A stretch of 64,000 nucleotides of DNA from Macrotis lagotis. Taxonomy: Eukaryota; Chordata; Mammalia; Peramelemorphia; Peramelidae. Under the pieces are notes generated by a model, which was given only the letters and a program-made list of their open reading frames with translations, was not told the DNA's origin and did no database searches. A program made the position numbers and the translations under genes. Below, piece by piece: positions 24,618-35,925 of this stretch. Within the stretch, counting starts at the first letter, position 1; the number at the start of each line of letters is the position of its first letter. The DNA is taken from NCBI RefSeq assembly GCF_037893015.1, contig NC_133658.1:177492102-177556101 (forward strand), written 5' to 3'.

Positions 24618-25280
24618 CCTATTAGAAATCATCTCTTTCCTATTTTGTTTTGTTTTTGACACAAGTTCTTCATGGTTTCTCTCTTATTTATCTGCATACT
24701 GTTTAGGGTCCTTTTAAAAATCAGTCAGATGATGGTACATCTCTGTCCTGGTTTTTCTTCTTTCTCTAATTATACATGATCTCCTCAGCTCCCATAGGTT
24801 CTACTATCTCCTCTTTATAAATAATTCCCATTTCTATACATCTAGCTTCCTTCTCAAACAACTTCCTAATGGATGTTTCTAAGTATATTTCTTCTTAGTG
24901 ATTCACACTGAACACAATCAAGGCAGAACTCATCTTGGCTTCAAAAACCTTCTATTTTCTAAATTTCTAAATTTCTAAATTTTCTAAATTCCCTATTCCC
25001 ATCAAAGATACCATTATTCTTAGAATTACCCAGTTTCACAACCTGTCATCCTAGAAACCCATTCTCTTTCAACTCTCATATCCATTCAGTTGTTGTTGTT
25101 ATTTGGTTAAATCTACTATAATAACATTACTTAAATCCAGTGGTGTATTATACCCAACTTTTTGGATCAAGAGAACTTTTTGTTAAATTTTCAGGAATTT
25201 CGTTGTTAAACACAGCTTGTTTGCAATTTAATCAGTCCAGTCCAAGTAATTTTTAAAATTGCTTTAAAAGGATTGGTGTT

Positions 25281-25435
25281 GGGGCAGTTAGGTGGCACAG
25301 TGGATAGAGCACTGACCCTGGACTCAGGAGGACCTGAGCTCAAATATGACTTCAAACACTTAATAAATGCCTAGCTGTGTGAACTTGGTCAAGTCACTTA
25401 ACCCCATTGCCTTAAATAAATAAAATTAAAAAAAA
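25281..25435 (+). mobile_element. tRNA-derived SINE (WSINE1-like)
   Basis: 'ggggcagttaggtggcacag' head, 'tggactcaggaggacctgag' middle and an (AAAT)n/A tail. A weak target duplication, gattggtgtt (25271-25280) and gaattgtgtc (25436-25445), flanks it. Confidence 0.88.
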
Positions 25436-25439
25436 GAAT

Positions 25440-26545
25440 TGTGTCAAATGATTGTAGTTTTAACAATGAATATTTGGAAGCAAGTTTAATTGCATTTTGT
25501 TCAGATAGTACTAATATAATCCTTGGAAAAAAGACTAGAGTAACATTTAAGCATTGGTCAGTGTTTTAAATCATTGATTGCAATTATTATTTGACTTCAA
25601 TTTTTGAAATAACACAAGTTAATTATTTTAAAATATTTCTATTTGAAATTTATTACCAATCTAATGAAAATAAAAAAATTAGAACCTGTACCTAAAGAAT
25701 TTGATATTGAAATGACTAAGATTGGTAGGGTACTGGGATCAAAATGAGTAGCATGTAGTTTATGGACGCTAGTGCTATATGGTTGACATATTTCATATTA
25801 TATACATATATATATGTATATATATGTATATTATATATATTCTTTTTTCTAGTTTGGCAAAGAAATCAGCTAACATTGACTTCTTGTAAGAATTTAATAA
25901 TTGAAATTCCTCAAGAAATTTTATTATTTTCAATGAAGATCAGTTGCAATCAAGATTAACTAATATTCAAAAAGTATAAAAATTAATCAAATGCAATAGA
26001 ATCTTGAACAATTCAAAGTCTGGTATTGGAAGTATGAATATCAAATTAGATTTAGGTCAGCTAAGTCTGAGTAAATTCATTTAAAAACAACGATGAATTT
26101 AATGTTCTTCATAGGAATGTTACTAGAAAGCGTAATTTAGTACATAAGCTTATCATCTTTGATAACAATGATGAAAGAATCATGAAAGCGTGTTAATTAT
26201 TTTGATTTATTAGAACCAATTCCTTGGCATTTTGATGAATTAACTTCAGCCCTGGTGAAAATTGTATCATTTAAATTTAATTTTAAAACCTGAAATTGAT
26301 TTGAAGGTTTTTGTGGATTTTGTAGGTAATAATGTAGAATCAAATAATCTTCTAGTCTGTGCAACCATACAAAAATCTAATAAGATAGCACTATTGCAGT
26401 AAGTAGTGCTAAAACTGCAATAAGTTTTGATTTAATGAATATGACTTGTACAAGGATGAGAAATAGTTTGACAGCAGATTACATATTAAATTTAATGACA
26501 CTAGGTTTATTGGGAAAAGAGCAAATTGAAATATAACTCTATTTG
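25440..26545 (+). pseudogene. hAT-transposase-derived, KIAA1586-like pseudogene (second copy)
   Basis: Broken plus-strand frames give [10 protein letters not shown] (~25480), DIEMTKIGRVLGS (~25705), NEDQLQSRLTNIQK (~25935) and, near the end, [20 protein letters not shown] then [12 protein letters not shown] (~26425-26525). The last is the C-terminal dimerisation region of hAT transposases. Nucleotide blocks such as 'aatcagctaacatt' are shared with the minus-strand pseudogene at 7930-9290, so the two are paralogous. Frame breaks throughout, and a TA-rich run at 25798-25840. Confidence 0.65.
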
Positions 26546-26654
26546 TCACATCATGAATGAATTGCAACTATAGGTTAGAATATGACCACAAGGGTTTAGT
26601 AAAAATTGATGAAAGTGTTCTGTCAGAATCAATTGGTTATATGGAATTATTATT

Positions 26655-26932
26655 GAGCACTAGGTGGCATGTAGATAGAGTGCCGGGCCTGGAATCAGGA
26701 AAAATCATATACCTGAGTTCATATCTGGCTTCAAATACTTACTTAGTACCTGTGTGACTCTGGGAAGAAATCACCTAATTCTGTTTTTCCTCAATTTCCT
26801 CATCTGTAAAATGAACTAGAAAAAAATATCACTAAGCATTCCAGTACTTTTGCTAAGAAAACCCGAAATGATATCATGAAGAGTTGGACACAGATGAAAA
26901 CAATTCAACAACAATTTATTTTTGTATTCATT
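26655..26932 (+). mobile_element. SINE with BovB/RTE-type tail (Mar1-like), full length
   Basis: Head 'cactaggtggcatgtagata', then 'ttcctcatctgtaaaatgaa', then the tail 'gaaaacccgaaatgatatca' and 'gagttggacacagatgaaaa' ending caacaacaa. Complete order of a marsupial RTE-mobilised SINE. Confidence 0.9.
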
Positions 26933-26959
26933 ATTATTATTTGTAAACTGTGTATTATA

Positions 26960-28722
26960 CATCCTTTATAGTATTAATATTTATTCATTTATTAAATATT
27001 TTATTTGCTTTTCCAACCACATACCATGGTAGTTTCTACCAATCTTTTTTTTTAAAGGTTTGAGTTTTATAATTTTTCTTCCTCTCTCCCTTCCCTCCCT
27101 CCTCCTCCCCCAAACCCCTGCCAGAAGGCAATCTGATATAGGCTTTTCATTTGCAATCATGACAAACATAAATTGAAACTGAACTTGTGAGAGAAAAATC
27201 AGATCCAAAAGGAAGAAAGAAAACACTAGAGATAACATAATAGTATAATACATATGATGATTTTTAAAAATTGAAGATAATAAACTTTATCTTCATTTAA
27301 ATTCCACAGTTCTTTCTCTAGATATAGATGGTATTCTCCATCACAAGTCCCCTAATATTGTCCTTTATTATTGTACTGCTGAAATGAACAAGTTCATCCT
27401 GGTTTATCATCATCCCATGTTGTTATTGTGTATAATGTTCTTCTGGCTCTGCTCATCTAATTCAGCATCAATTCATGTAAGTCTTTCCAGGCTTTTCTGA
27501 AATCTTGTACCTCATGATTTCCTTTAGAGAACTGTAAAGTTCCAAGACATACATATACAACAATGTATTTAGCCTTTCTGCAATTGATGGACATCCCCTC
27601 TATTTCCAATTTTTTGCCTCTAAAAACAGAGCTGCTAGGAATATTTTGGTACATGTGTGATTTTTACTCTTTTTTATGATCTTTTCAGTATATAGACCCA
27701 GTAGTGGGATTGTTGGAAAAAAGGATGTGCACATTTATATTGCTCTTTGGGTATAATTCCAAATAGCTCTCCAGAAAGGTTGGATCAGTTTACAGCTCCA
27801 CCAATAATGCTTTAGTGTCCCAGTTTTCCCATATCCTCTCTATTGATCTTTTTCCTTTTCTAGTCATATTGGTCAATCTGTGAGGTGTGAGGCAATACCT
27901 CAGAGATGCTTTAATTTGCATTTCTCTAATCAATAATGATTTAGAGTGACTTTTCATATGACTGTAGATAATGTTAATTTCTTTGTCCTAGCATTGCTTT
28001 TGTATATCCTTTGACCTTTTGTCCATTGGGGAATGACTTTTTTTTTAATAAATGATTTTCTATTTATTTTAGAAATGGGTTCTTTCGGGGGGCGGCTAGG
28101 GGCTGTAGTGGATAAAGCACTGGCCCTGGAGTCAGGAGTACCTGGGTTCAATTCTGGTCTCAGACACTTAATAATTACCTAGCTGTGTGGCCTTGGGCAA
28201 GCCACTTAACCCCGTTTGCCTTGCAAAAACCTAAAAAAAAAAGAAATGGGTCCTTTGTCAGAAATACTACTTGTAAAAATTGTTTCCCAATAATCTTGGT
28301 TGCAGTGACTTTGTGCAAAATCTGTTTAATTTAATGTAATCAAAATTACACAGTTTGTTTTTCATAATGTTCTCTACCTCTTCTTTGGTCATAAATTGTT
28401 CCCCTTTTCCAGGTAAACTATTCCTTGTTCTCCTAATTGGCTCATAATATTACCTTTTATATCTAAATACTGCACCCATTTTGACCTTATTTTGGTATAG
28501 GGTCTGAGATGTTGATCTATTCCTAGTTTTTGCTATACTATCTGCCAATTTTTCCAAACAATTTTTATCAATCAGTGAGTTCTTATCTCAAGAATCTGGA
28601 ATCTTTGAGTTTATCAAACAGATTATCATGGTCATTTACTGCTGTTTCTTTTGTATCTAATCTATTCTACTGATCCACTACTCTATTTCTTAGCCAGTAC
28701 CAGACAGTTTTTTCCCTTTAAG
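26960..28722 (-). mobile_element. L1 LINE, 5'-truncated, split by a SINE
   Basis: Minus-strand L1: 3'UTR at 26960-27330, ORF2 C-terminus at 27300-27800 (residual RKAWKDLHELMLN at ~27470), and ORF2 upstream to ~28722. It stops abruptly there against a second L1 copy's 3' end. Many stops. SINE insertion at 28087-28241. Confidence 0.88.
28087..28241 (+). mobile_element. tRNA-derived SINE (WSINE1-like), young-looking
   Basis: Full SINE from 'ggggggcggctaggggctgt' to 'tgccttgcaaaaacctaaaa'. Target duplications of 16 bases are nearly identical: agaaatgggttctttc (28071-28086) and agaaatgggtcctttg (28242-28257). Low divergence from the family pattern suggests it is one of the younger insertions here. 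Confidence 0.95.
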
Positions 28723-30545
28723 CTTTTTGATTATTATAAATATTTTATTTGTTTTCCAATTATATACAATAGTTGTTTCTAACTATCAGTTTTTGGTAAG
28801 TTTTGAATTTTATACTTTTCCTCCCATACTCCCTTTCCTCCCCTCCCCCACAGAAGGCAATCTGATAATCTTTACATTGTTTCCCTGCTATGCATTGATG
28901 AAAATTGAGTGTCAAGAGAAAAAAAAACATATGTGTGAGGAAAAAAATAATATATTAGAGATAGTAAAATTATGTAGTACATAAGACAACTTTTTTTTTA
29001 ATTGAAGGTAATAATTTTTGGTCTTCGTTTAAACTTCACAGTTCTTTCTCTGGATACAGATGGTATTCTCCATTGCAGATACCCTAAAATTGTCCCTGTT
29101 TATTTCACTGATGGAGTAAGTCCATTAAGGTTGATCATTACCCTCATTGTTACTGTTAGGATGTACAATGTTCTTCTGGTACTTCTCATTTTACTCAACA
29201 TCCATTCATGCAAGTCCTTCCAGGCTTTTCTGAAATCCCATCTATCATGATTTTTTAATGGAACAATAGTGTTCCATAACATCCATATACCACAATTTAT
29301 TCAGCCATTTCCCAATTGGATGGACACCACCTCTATTTCCAATTCTTTGCCACCACAAACAGCTGCTATGAATAATTTTTGTACAAGTGATGTCTGTACC
29401 CTTTTTCATGATCTCTTCAGAGTATAGACCCAGTAGTGGGATTGTTTGATCAAAGGGTATGCACATTTTATTTCCCTTTGGGCATAATTCCAAATTGCTC
29501 TCCAGAAAGGTTGGAATAATTCACAGCTCCACTAACAATGCATTAGTGTCCCAGATTTCCCATATCCCTTCCAACATTGATCACTGTCCTTTCTAGTCAT
29601 ATCGGCCAGTCTGAGAGTTGTGAGGTGGTGCCTCAGAGATGCTTTAATTTGTATTTCTCTAATCAATAATTTAGAGCAAATATTATTCTTGATATTTTGT
29701 TCCTCCATATGAATTTAGTTACTATTTTTCTAGCTCACTAAAGTAATTTTTTGGAAGTTTGATTGTACGGCACTAAATAAGTAATTTAATTTAAATAGAA
29801 TTGTCATTTTTATTTTATTAGCTCAGCCTACCCTTGAGCAATTGATATTTGCCCAGTTATTTACATCTGATCATTTTGTGTGTGAAAAGTGCTTTATAGT
29901 TTTTTTCATAAAGTTTCTGAGTCTGCCTTGGTAGGCTGACTCCCAAGTGTTTTATATTATCTGAAGTTATTTTAAATGGAATTTCTCTTTCTAACTCTTG
30001 CTCCTGTATGTTGTAAGTAATACATATATATATGCATATATACATATGTATATATATAAAGTTGAATATTTATGTGAATTTATTTTATATCCTGAGACTT
30101 TTCTAAAGTTGCTAATTGGTTTCAGTAGTTTTTTAGATGATTTTCTAGGTTTTTCTGGGTATACCATCATATTGTCTACAAAGAGTGAGTTTTGTTTCTT
30201 CATTACCAGTTCTAATTCCTTCAATTACTTTTCTTCTCTTTTTGCTAAAATTAACATATCTAATAGAATATTGAATAATAGTGATAATAATGAGCACTTT
30301 TGTTTCACTCCTGTTCTTTTTGGGAATGCTTTTAGCTTATCCCCATTACATATATAATGCTTGTTGATGGTTCATTTTAAGGGGATAAATCATTTATTCC
30401 TATGCTCTCTTTTGTTTTAGTAGGAATAGTGCTGTATTTTGTCAAAAACTTTTTCAGCATTTATTGTTATAATTATATGATTTTTGTTAGTTTTTTTATT
30501 GCTATAGTCAATTATGCTAATAGTTTCCCCTAATATTGAACCAAC
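28723..30545 (-). mobile_element. L1 LINE with internal deletion
   Basis: 3'UTR at 28723-29040, ORF2 C-terminal part to ~29690, then a jump at ~29690-29710 to reverse-transcriptase-side sequence: KNYKALF and NIKHLGVSLPRQTQKLY (~29900-29960), [18 protein letters not shown] (~30110-30170) and INAEKVFDKIQHYSY at the 5' edge (~30420-30470). The segment between the post-RT region and the cysteine-rich tail (roughly 0.9 kb in an intact L1) is missing. Confidence 0.85.
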
Positions 30546-31445
30546 CCTACATTGCCTTTCACCGTAATCCCTCAGCACTCCTACCTTCCCTGTTTCTGTA
30601 GAGGGCAACACTGCTCACCCAAGTCAACTAGGTTCACAGTCTGGGAGTCATCCTGGATTCTTCATTACTTCTTACTTCTCTTATCCAGGATGTTGCCAAG
30701 GGCTATTGATTTCACCTTTTCAACAGCTATCAAATACACCTCTTTTTTCTTTGACATTAGACCTTAGCCTAGACCCTTATCACCTTTTGGCTTGATTATT
30801 ACTGTGAGTAAGCCTGCCTCTAGTCTTTCCCCAGTCCAATCCATCTTCCAGTCACCCACAGAAGGGATTTTCTTAAAGTGCAGGTCTGATTATGTCACCC
30901 ATCTACTCAGTAAAGTCCTGTGGTTTTTTTTTTGTTGTTGTTGTTGTTTCTGGGAGCAAATATAAAATGCTCTGTTTGTCATTCAAAGCCCTACATAATC
31001 TAGTTCTCTCCTACCTTTCCTCCAGACTTCTTATACTCTACTACTCAGTATGTAGTGTTCAGTTCAGTGACACTGGCCTCTTCCCAGTTTCACAAACATA
31101 ACACTTCATCTCTTGGATCAGGGTATTCTCTCTGATTATTCCCCATTCTGGGAACACTCTTCTTCCTCAGTTCTGACTACTGATCTTGCTGCTTTCCTTT
31201 AAATGCTTATTGAAATCCTACCTTCAGTAGGAAGCCTTCCCCAGTCCTTAATTGTAATACCTTTTCTCTGTAAATTACCTTCTGTTTATTTTTAATTAGT
31301 TTATTTGTGCATATCTGTTTACATGTTGTCTTCTCCCATTAGATTGTAAACTCTTTGCATGCAGGGACTGTCTTTTGTTTCTTTTTGTATCTAAGTACTT
31401 AGAATAAAATAAATATTTATTTATTGATTGAGATTTTGTGTTCCT
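30546..31445 (+). mobile_element. L2 LINE, 3' region to its end
   Basis: Plus-strand L2 blocks in order: 'gtctgggagtcatcctggat' (30639), 'caggatgttgccaagggcta' (30687), 'ccagtccaatccatcttcc' (30831), 'gcaggtctgattatgtcacc' (30880), 'attcaaagccctacataatc' (30981), and 'taggaagccttccccagtcc' to the 3' end 'aataaatatttatttattga'. Coding potential is gone. Confidence 0.88.
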
Positions 31446-31612
31446 CCAGTAGCATTTTAGTATCTGTCCTCATATAATCCCTCCAACAACTGTCATTTTC
31501 TTTATTATCTTTATTAATCAGATGCATTAAAAGAGGAATTTTTTAAAAATGTGCATTTCTATTTTTATGAGTAATTTGTAGCACTTTTACATGCAATTTT
31601 TTATGCTTGCCT

Positions 31613-31779
31613 TTTTTTAAATTTTTATTTCTTTAGGTTTCTGCAAGACAATGGGGTTAAATGGCTTGCCCAAGGCCACACAGCTAGGTAATGATTAAGT
31701 GTCTCAGGTCAGATTTGAACTCAGGTACTCCTGACTCTAGGGCTGGTGCTCTAGCCACTAGGGCACCTAGCCACCCCCC
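31613..31779 (-). mobile_element. tRNA-derived SINE (WSINE1-like)
   Basis: T-run then 'ggcttgcccaaggccacaca' and 'gggcacctagccacccccc' on the reverse strand. The 74-codon plus frame across it is a SINE shadow. Confidence 0.9.
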
Positions 31780-31784
31780 TTTGT

Positions 31785-32890
31785 TTTTTTTTTTAAGAAA
31801 GATTTTATTTATTTTGAGTTTTACAATTTTCTCTCATTCTTGCTTCCCTCCCCCCACAGAAGGCATTCTGTTATTGTTTATATTGGTTCCATGGTATCCA
31901 TTGATCTCAGTTTAATGTGATGACTGAGAAATCATATCCTTAAGGAAGAAAAATAAAGTATGAGATAGTAAAATTACATAATAATATAATACTTTTCCCC
32001 CTAATTTGACAGCAATAGTTTTTGATCTTTGTTCAAAGTCCATAATTCTTTCTCTGGATACAGATGGAATTCTCCATTGCAGATTGCTCAAAATTGTCCC
32101 TGGTTGTTGCACTGAAGGGATTAGCAAATTCAACAGTATTGTTCATCACTCCCATATTGCTATTAGAGTATACAATGTTTTTCTGGTTCTGCTCATCTCG
32201 CTTAGCATCAGTTCATGCAAATCTTTCCAGGTTTCCCTGAATTCCCATCCCTCCTGGTTTCTAATAGAACAATAGTGTTCAATGACATACATATACCACA
32301 GTTTGTTAAGACATTCCCCAATTGAAGGACATTCACTTAATTTCCAATTTTTTTGCCACTACAAACAGGCCTGATATGAATATTTTTGTACAAGTGATGT
32401 TTTTACCCTTTTTTATCTTCTCTTCAGGGTATAAACCCAGTAGTGGTATTGCTGGGTCAAAGGGTATGCACATTTTTGTTGCCCTTTGGGCATAATCCCA
32501 AATTGCTCTCCAGAAAGGCTGTATGAGTTTACAGCTCCACCAACAATGTATTGGTGTCCCAGATTTCCCGCATCCCTTCCAACATTGATCATTCTCCTTT
32601 CTGGTCATATTCTTGCCTTTCTTTTGAGAACATGCCTATTACATTTTGGACATTCATTTACTGGAAAATAACCCTTATTCTCAGTTATGAGAATCAATTT
32701 CCCACCCTTGGAAGAAGATTTTTATATGAGTACTTTGCTGCAAATTTTTTTTAACAAATTAACCATTTTCCTACTAATTTTAGCAGCATTGATTTTATTG
32801 GAAGCCTTTTCAATTTTATACATTGGAATTCTCTCAATCTCTTATCTGACCAAGAACTCTTCCCCATCCATAATTGTAAAAGACATAGTA
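31785..32890 (-). mobile_element. L1 LINE, 5'-truncated
   Basis: 3'UTR at 31785-32120. The ORF2 C-terminus at 32333-32608 is the best kept in the window: CWKGCGKSGTPIHCWWSCKL (the CWxxCGxxGTxxHCWWxC zinc-knuckle-like motif) and FDPAIPLLGLYPEEKIKKG. Upstream ORF2 sequence to ~32890 is degenerate. Confidence 0.9.
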
Positions 32891-32896
32891 CTTCTC

Positions 32897-32898
32897 TA

Positions 32899-32954
<56 letters not shown>
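32897..32954. repeat. (AC)n microsatellite
   Basis: About 28 AC units at the edge of the L1. Confidence 0.97.
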
Positions 32955-32955
<1 letters not shown>

Positions 32956-33124
32956 TTTTGTTTAAACCTAATTTCTGTAAGACTGCTTTCTAGTACTCCC
33001 AGTGATTAGAATCCTTGAGCACTGTATTTCCTAATAGTTCCACTAGTCAACTGTCAAAATTTAATTTTAATCGATCTTACTTTTGAAGTTTTTTTTGCTT
33101 TTTTGTATAGTTTTGAGATGAATT

Positions 33125-33525
33125 ATCACTACAGCTTCCTTCCTTTCTATTTTTTCCAGTATTACCTTTCACATTTAAAAACTCTTCATAACTTGGCTCC
33201 AATACATCTTTCCAGTCTTACTATATATTACTCCTATTTATTTACTTTGTGATCAAGCCAAACTGACTTTATTACTGTCTCTAGAGACATCATTTTTCTT
33301 TGTGCTTTTGCACAGACTCATCTTCTAAGGCTAGAATTCATTCTCTCTTCTCTTCTGCCTCATACAAAACTTGACTTCCTTCAAAGTTCAAGCCTGATTG
33401 CCCCAACTGCTAGCACTCTTCCTCCTAGGAAATTTTGTATATATTTGGTATTCAGTTTTCAATGAAATTGTTTTATCTTCCAATAAAATTAAGTTCTTGG
33501 TGGGCAAATACTGTCTGATTTTTGG
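33125..33525 (+). mobile_element. L2 LINE 3' fragment
   Basis: 'taaaaactcttcataacttgg', 'gtgcttttgcacagactcat' and 'ttcttggtgggcaaatactg' follow the L2 3' order. Confidence 0.7.
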
Positions 33526-33604
33526 TTTTGTGTTGGAACATAGAAGTCTTAATGATTATTGAAATGAATGAACTGATTTTCTTAGAGGATATGGTATTAT
33601 GTTT

Positions 33605-33760
33605 ATATGGTATTTTTCTATTTACAAAGCATTTTCCTTACAATAACCTTGTTAGGTAGTATTACAAATATTATTTGTTCCATTTTACAGATGAACCAGT
33701 TGAAGCTCAGTGGGTTTAAAGGACTTATACATGGCCATGTGGTTTCTTCATCTATATTCA
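33605..33760 (-). repeat. MIR fragment
   Basis: 'tttacaaagcattttcctta', 'ttccattttacagatgaacc' and 'agctcagtgggtttaaagga' on the reverse strand. Confidence 0.65.
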
Positions 33761-33789
33761 GATGTTATTATCTTTTTTCTAGTGGTGGA

Positions 33790-34510
33790 TAGCATTTTTT
33801 ATTATAAGGCCTTTGAAATTGTCTTGGATCATGTATTGCTGAAAATAGCAGTCATTCACAGCTCCTCAATATAGAATATTGCTGGTACTGTGCACCATGT
33901 TTTCCTCATTTTCCTCACTTTACATTAATTCATATAAATCTTTAGAGGTTTTCCTGAAATTATCCTGCTTGTCATTTCTTATAGCAAAATAATATTCTAT
34001 TATAATCATATCCCATACCTTGTTTAGTCATTCTCCAATTGATGGGCATTCCTGAAATGTCCAATTCTTAGTCATCACAAAAAGAGCTACTATAAATATT
34101 TTTCTACAAACAGTTCTTTTCCCTTTTTTGTAGATCTTTTGAGAATACAGATTTAAGTAGTGGGATTACTGGATCAAAGGGTATGCACAGTTTTATAAGT
34201 CTTTGGGGATAGCTACAAATTACTTTCTAGAATGGTTGATTCACTTTGTAATTCCTCCAACATTGCATTACAGTCTCCGAATTTTCCCAATTTTCCCAAG
34301 TTCCCTCCAATATTTATCATTTCCATTTCTGTCAGATTAACCAAACTGATAGGTGTGAGGTAGTACCTCAGTTTTAATGTGATTTTCTTTAATCAGTCTG
34401 AAAATTGACTATTCATAGCTTTATGTCTTTTATTGACTGGGGAATGACTCATATAATTATAAATTTAACTATACATTTGAGAAATGAGTCCTTTAAATTG
34501 AAATATAATA
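33790..34510 (-). mobile_element. Old L1 LINE, ORF2 3' part
   Basis: Antisense L1 blocks 'ccaattgatgggcattcctg' (34037), 'tactggatcaaagggtatgc' (34168) and 'gataggtgtgaggtagtacc' (34350). It adjoins, at ~34505, the start of an L1 ORF2 endonuclease region, so it could be the 3' end of the dispersed old L1 described to the right, after a large internal deletion. Confidence 0.75.
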
Positions 34511-34764
34511 GAGTCTGCTTCAGTGTCTCTGTGCTTCATATGTGTTTCTTGTAAATGACATAATATAGGATTTTTTTAAACCAAATAATTAATTGTATTT
34601 AATATTTATTCTCATTTTGTACAAATAATTTTTTTATACATTAATAAAATATACTTGTTTAAGAGTAAACGAAATACCCCCTCCACCTCATGAATGTAGA
34701 CTTGCTTGAGTGATAAAGAAAAGGGGAGAGAAAAAAATTAAAAAAAAATAATAGTAATAATTGT

Positions 34765-34901
34765 AGGTATGGCCAGGTGGTGCAATGGACAGAGCACCAG
34801 CCCTGGAACCATGAGCACCTGAGCCCACATCCGGCCCCATACACCCAACAATCACCCAGCCGTGTAATATGCAAGCCACCCAAACCCCACTGCCCTGAAA
34901 A
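34765..34901 (+). repeat. Antisense SINE-like module A of the ORF1-only element
   Basis: 'ggccaggtggtgcaatggac' and 'agagcaccagccctggaacc' show SINE layout. It shares the altered segment acacccaacaatcaccc (34841-34857) with module B, where ordinary SINEs here read acacttaataattacc. Ends in an A-rich run. Confidence 0.75.
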
Positions 34902-34952
34902 AAACCAAAAATGAAAAAAAAGACCCAAACTAAAATAAAATAGTAATAATAG

Positions 34953-35088
34953 TAGGGGTGGCTGGGTGGCAGACAGAGCGTCGGCCCTTGAGCCAGGAGC
35001 ACCTGGGTCCAAATCCAGCCCCAGACACCCAACGATCACCCTGCTATGTGGCCCCAGGCAGGCCACCTAGCCCCATTTGCCCTGCACC
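34953..35088 (+). repeat. Antisense SINE-like module B of the ORF1-only element
   Basis: 'aggggtggctgggtggcaga' head, 'agccaggagcacctgggtcc' middle, acacccaacgatcacc at 35025-35040, 'ggccacctagccccatttgc' end. It is preceded by an (ATAGTA)-rich spacer also found before module A. Confidence 0.75.
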
Positions 35089-35302
35089 CCTCCCCCCCAA
35101 ACAATAATAATGAAAAATGTTCTTGAGTCTTTGTTCCAACACCAACAACTCTGTTGTGGGTGGATCACATTCTTTATGATAAGTCCATCACAATACTTCC
35201 ATATTTTTCTACTGTTGCCATTGCTGATCACAACTCCCTTGTTTCGTATTTCTCCACTACCATGTACTATATTTTCTCTGTCCTTTCACTCTGACTCTGC
35301 TG

Positions 35303-35440
35303 TAGGGTCACTGAGTGGCGCAGCAGACAGATCCCTGGCCCTGGGGCCAAGAGGCCCTGAGCCCCCCTACCACCCCTTAGGCCCAGCATCCAACTGGCCC
35401 TATAGTCGTGGACAGGCATTCTAATCCCAGCACCTTGCAA
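35303..35440 (+). repeat. Antisense SINE-like module C of the ORF1-only element
   Basis: 'gtcactgagtggcgcagcag' and 'atccctggccctggggccaa' follow the SINE head. The 3' half is strongly altered and C-rich, ending 'ccagcaccttgcaagaagt'. More diverged than modules A and B. Confidence 0.65.
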
Positions 35441-35925
35441 GAAGTAAAAAAGAAAATGTGTTATATCTGACTACTCTCCCCCCATGGTCCATCCTCCCCT
35501 CCATCACTCACATCACCACCCTCCCCCTGTGTCCCCCTCCTTCTTACTCCAGATGCCTATACCCCATTGAGTATATATGCTGTTTCCTCTCCTAGCCACT
35601 TCTGATGAGAGCGAAGATTCCCTCATTCCCCCTCGCCTTCCCTCCTTCCATATCATTGCAATAGCTCATTGTAATAAAGAAAAATCTTATTATATGAAAT
35701 ATCCTGGCCTTTTCTCCCTCTCCTTTTTCTTTCTCCCATTACATTTCCCTTTTTTCTATTGACTCCATTTTTACACCATATTTTATCTTCAAATTCAGCT
35801 TTCTCCTGTGCTTCAAACTATAAAAGCTCCTTCTACCTGATCTATTAACTGAGAAGGTTCATATGAGTATTATCAGTGTCATTTTTCTATGCAAGAATAC
35901 ATTCAATTCATCTTCATTAAGTCCC

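Larger units (their letters stand above)
23300..25080 (+). mobile_element. L2-type LINE region, interrupted by a MIR
   Basis: CT-rich plus-strand sequence with L2 3' blocks such as 'gttaacagtgatctcttatt' (24268), 'ctgtcctggtttttcttctt' (24743), 'gatctcctcagctcccatag' (24779) and a degenerate UTR to about 25080. The order matches the L2 reverse transcriptase end seen more fully at 44540-45970. A MIR at 24333-24617 splits it. The part left of 24100 is a weaker assignment. Confidence 0.6.

Noticed and set aside
26557-26757. 66-codon frame downstream of the second hAT fossil
   Set aside because: Runs into a Mar1-like SINE and has no motif.
34659-35066. Two overlapping minus-strand frames of 114-135 codons
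   Set aside because: Reverse reads of the SINE-like modules A and B; no protein character.
34765-35440. Three spaced similar units as a CRISPR-like or satellite array
   Set aside because: Units are SINE-derived, unevenly spaced and in a mammalian genome.
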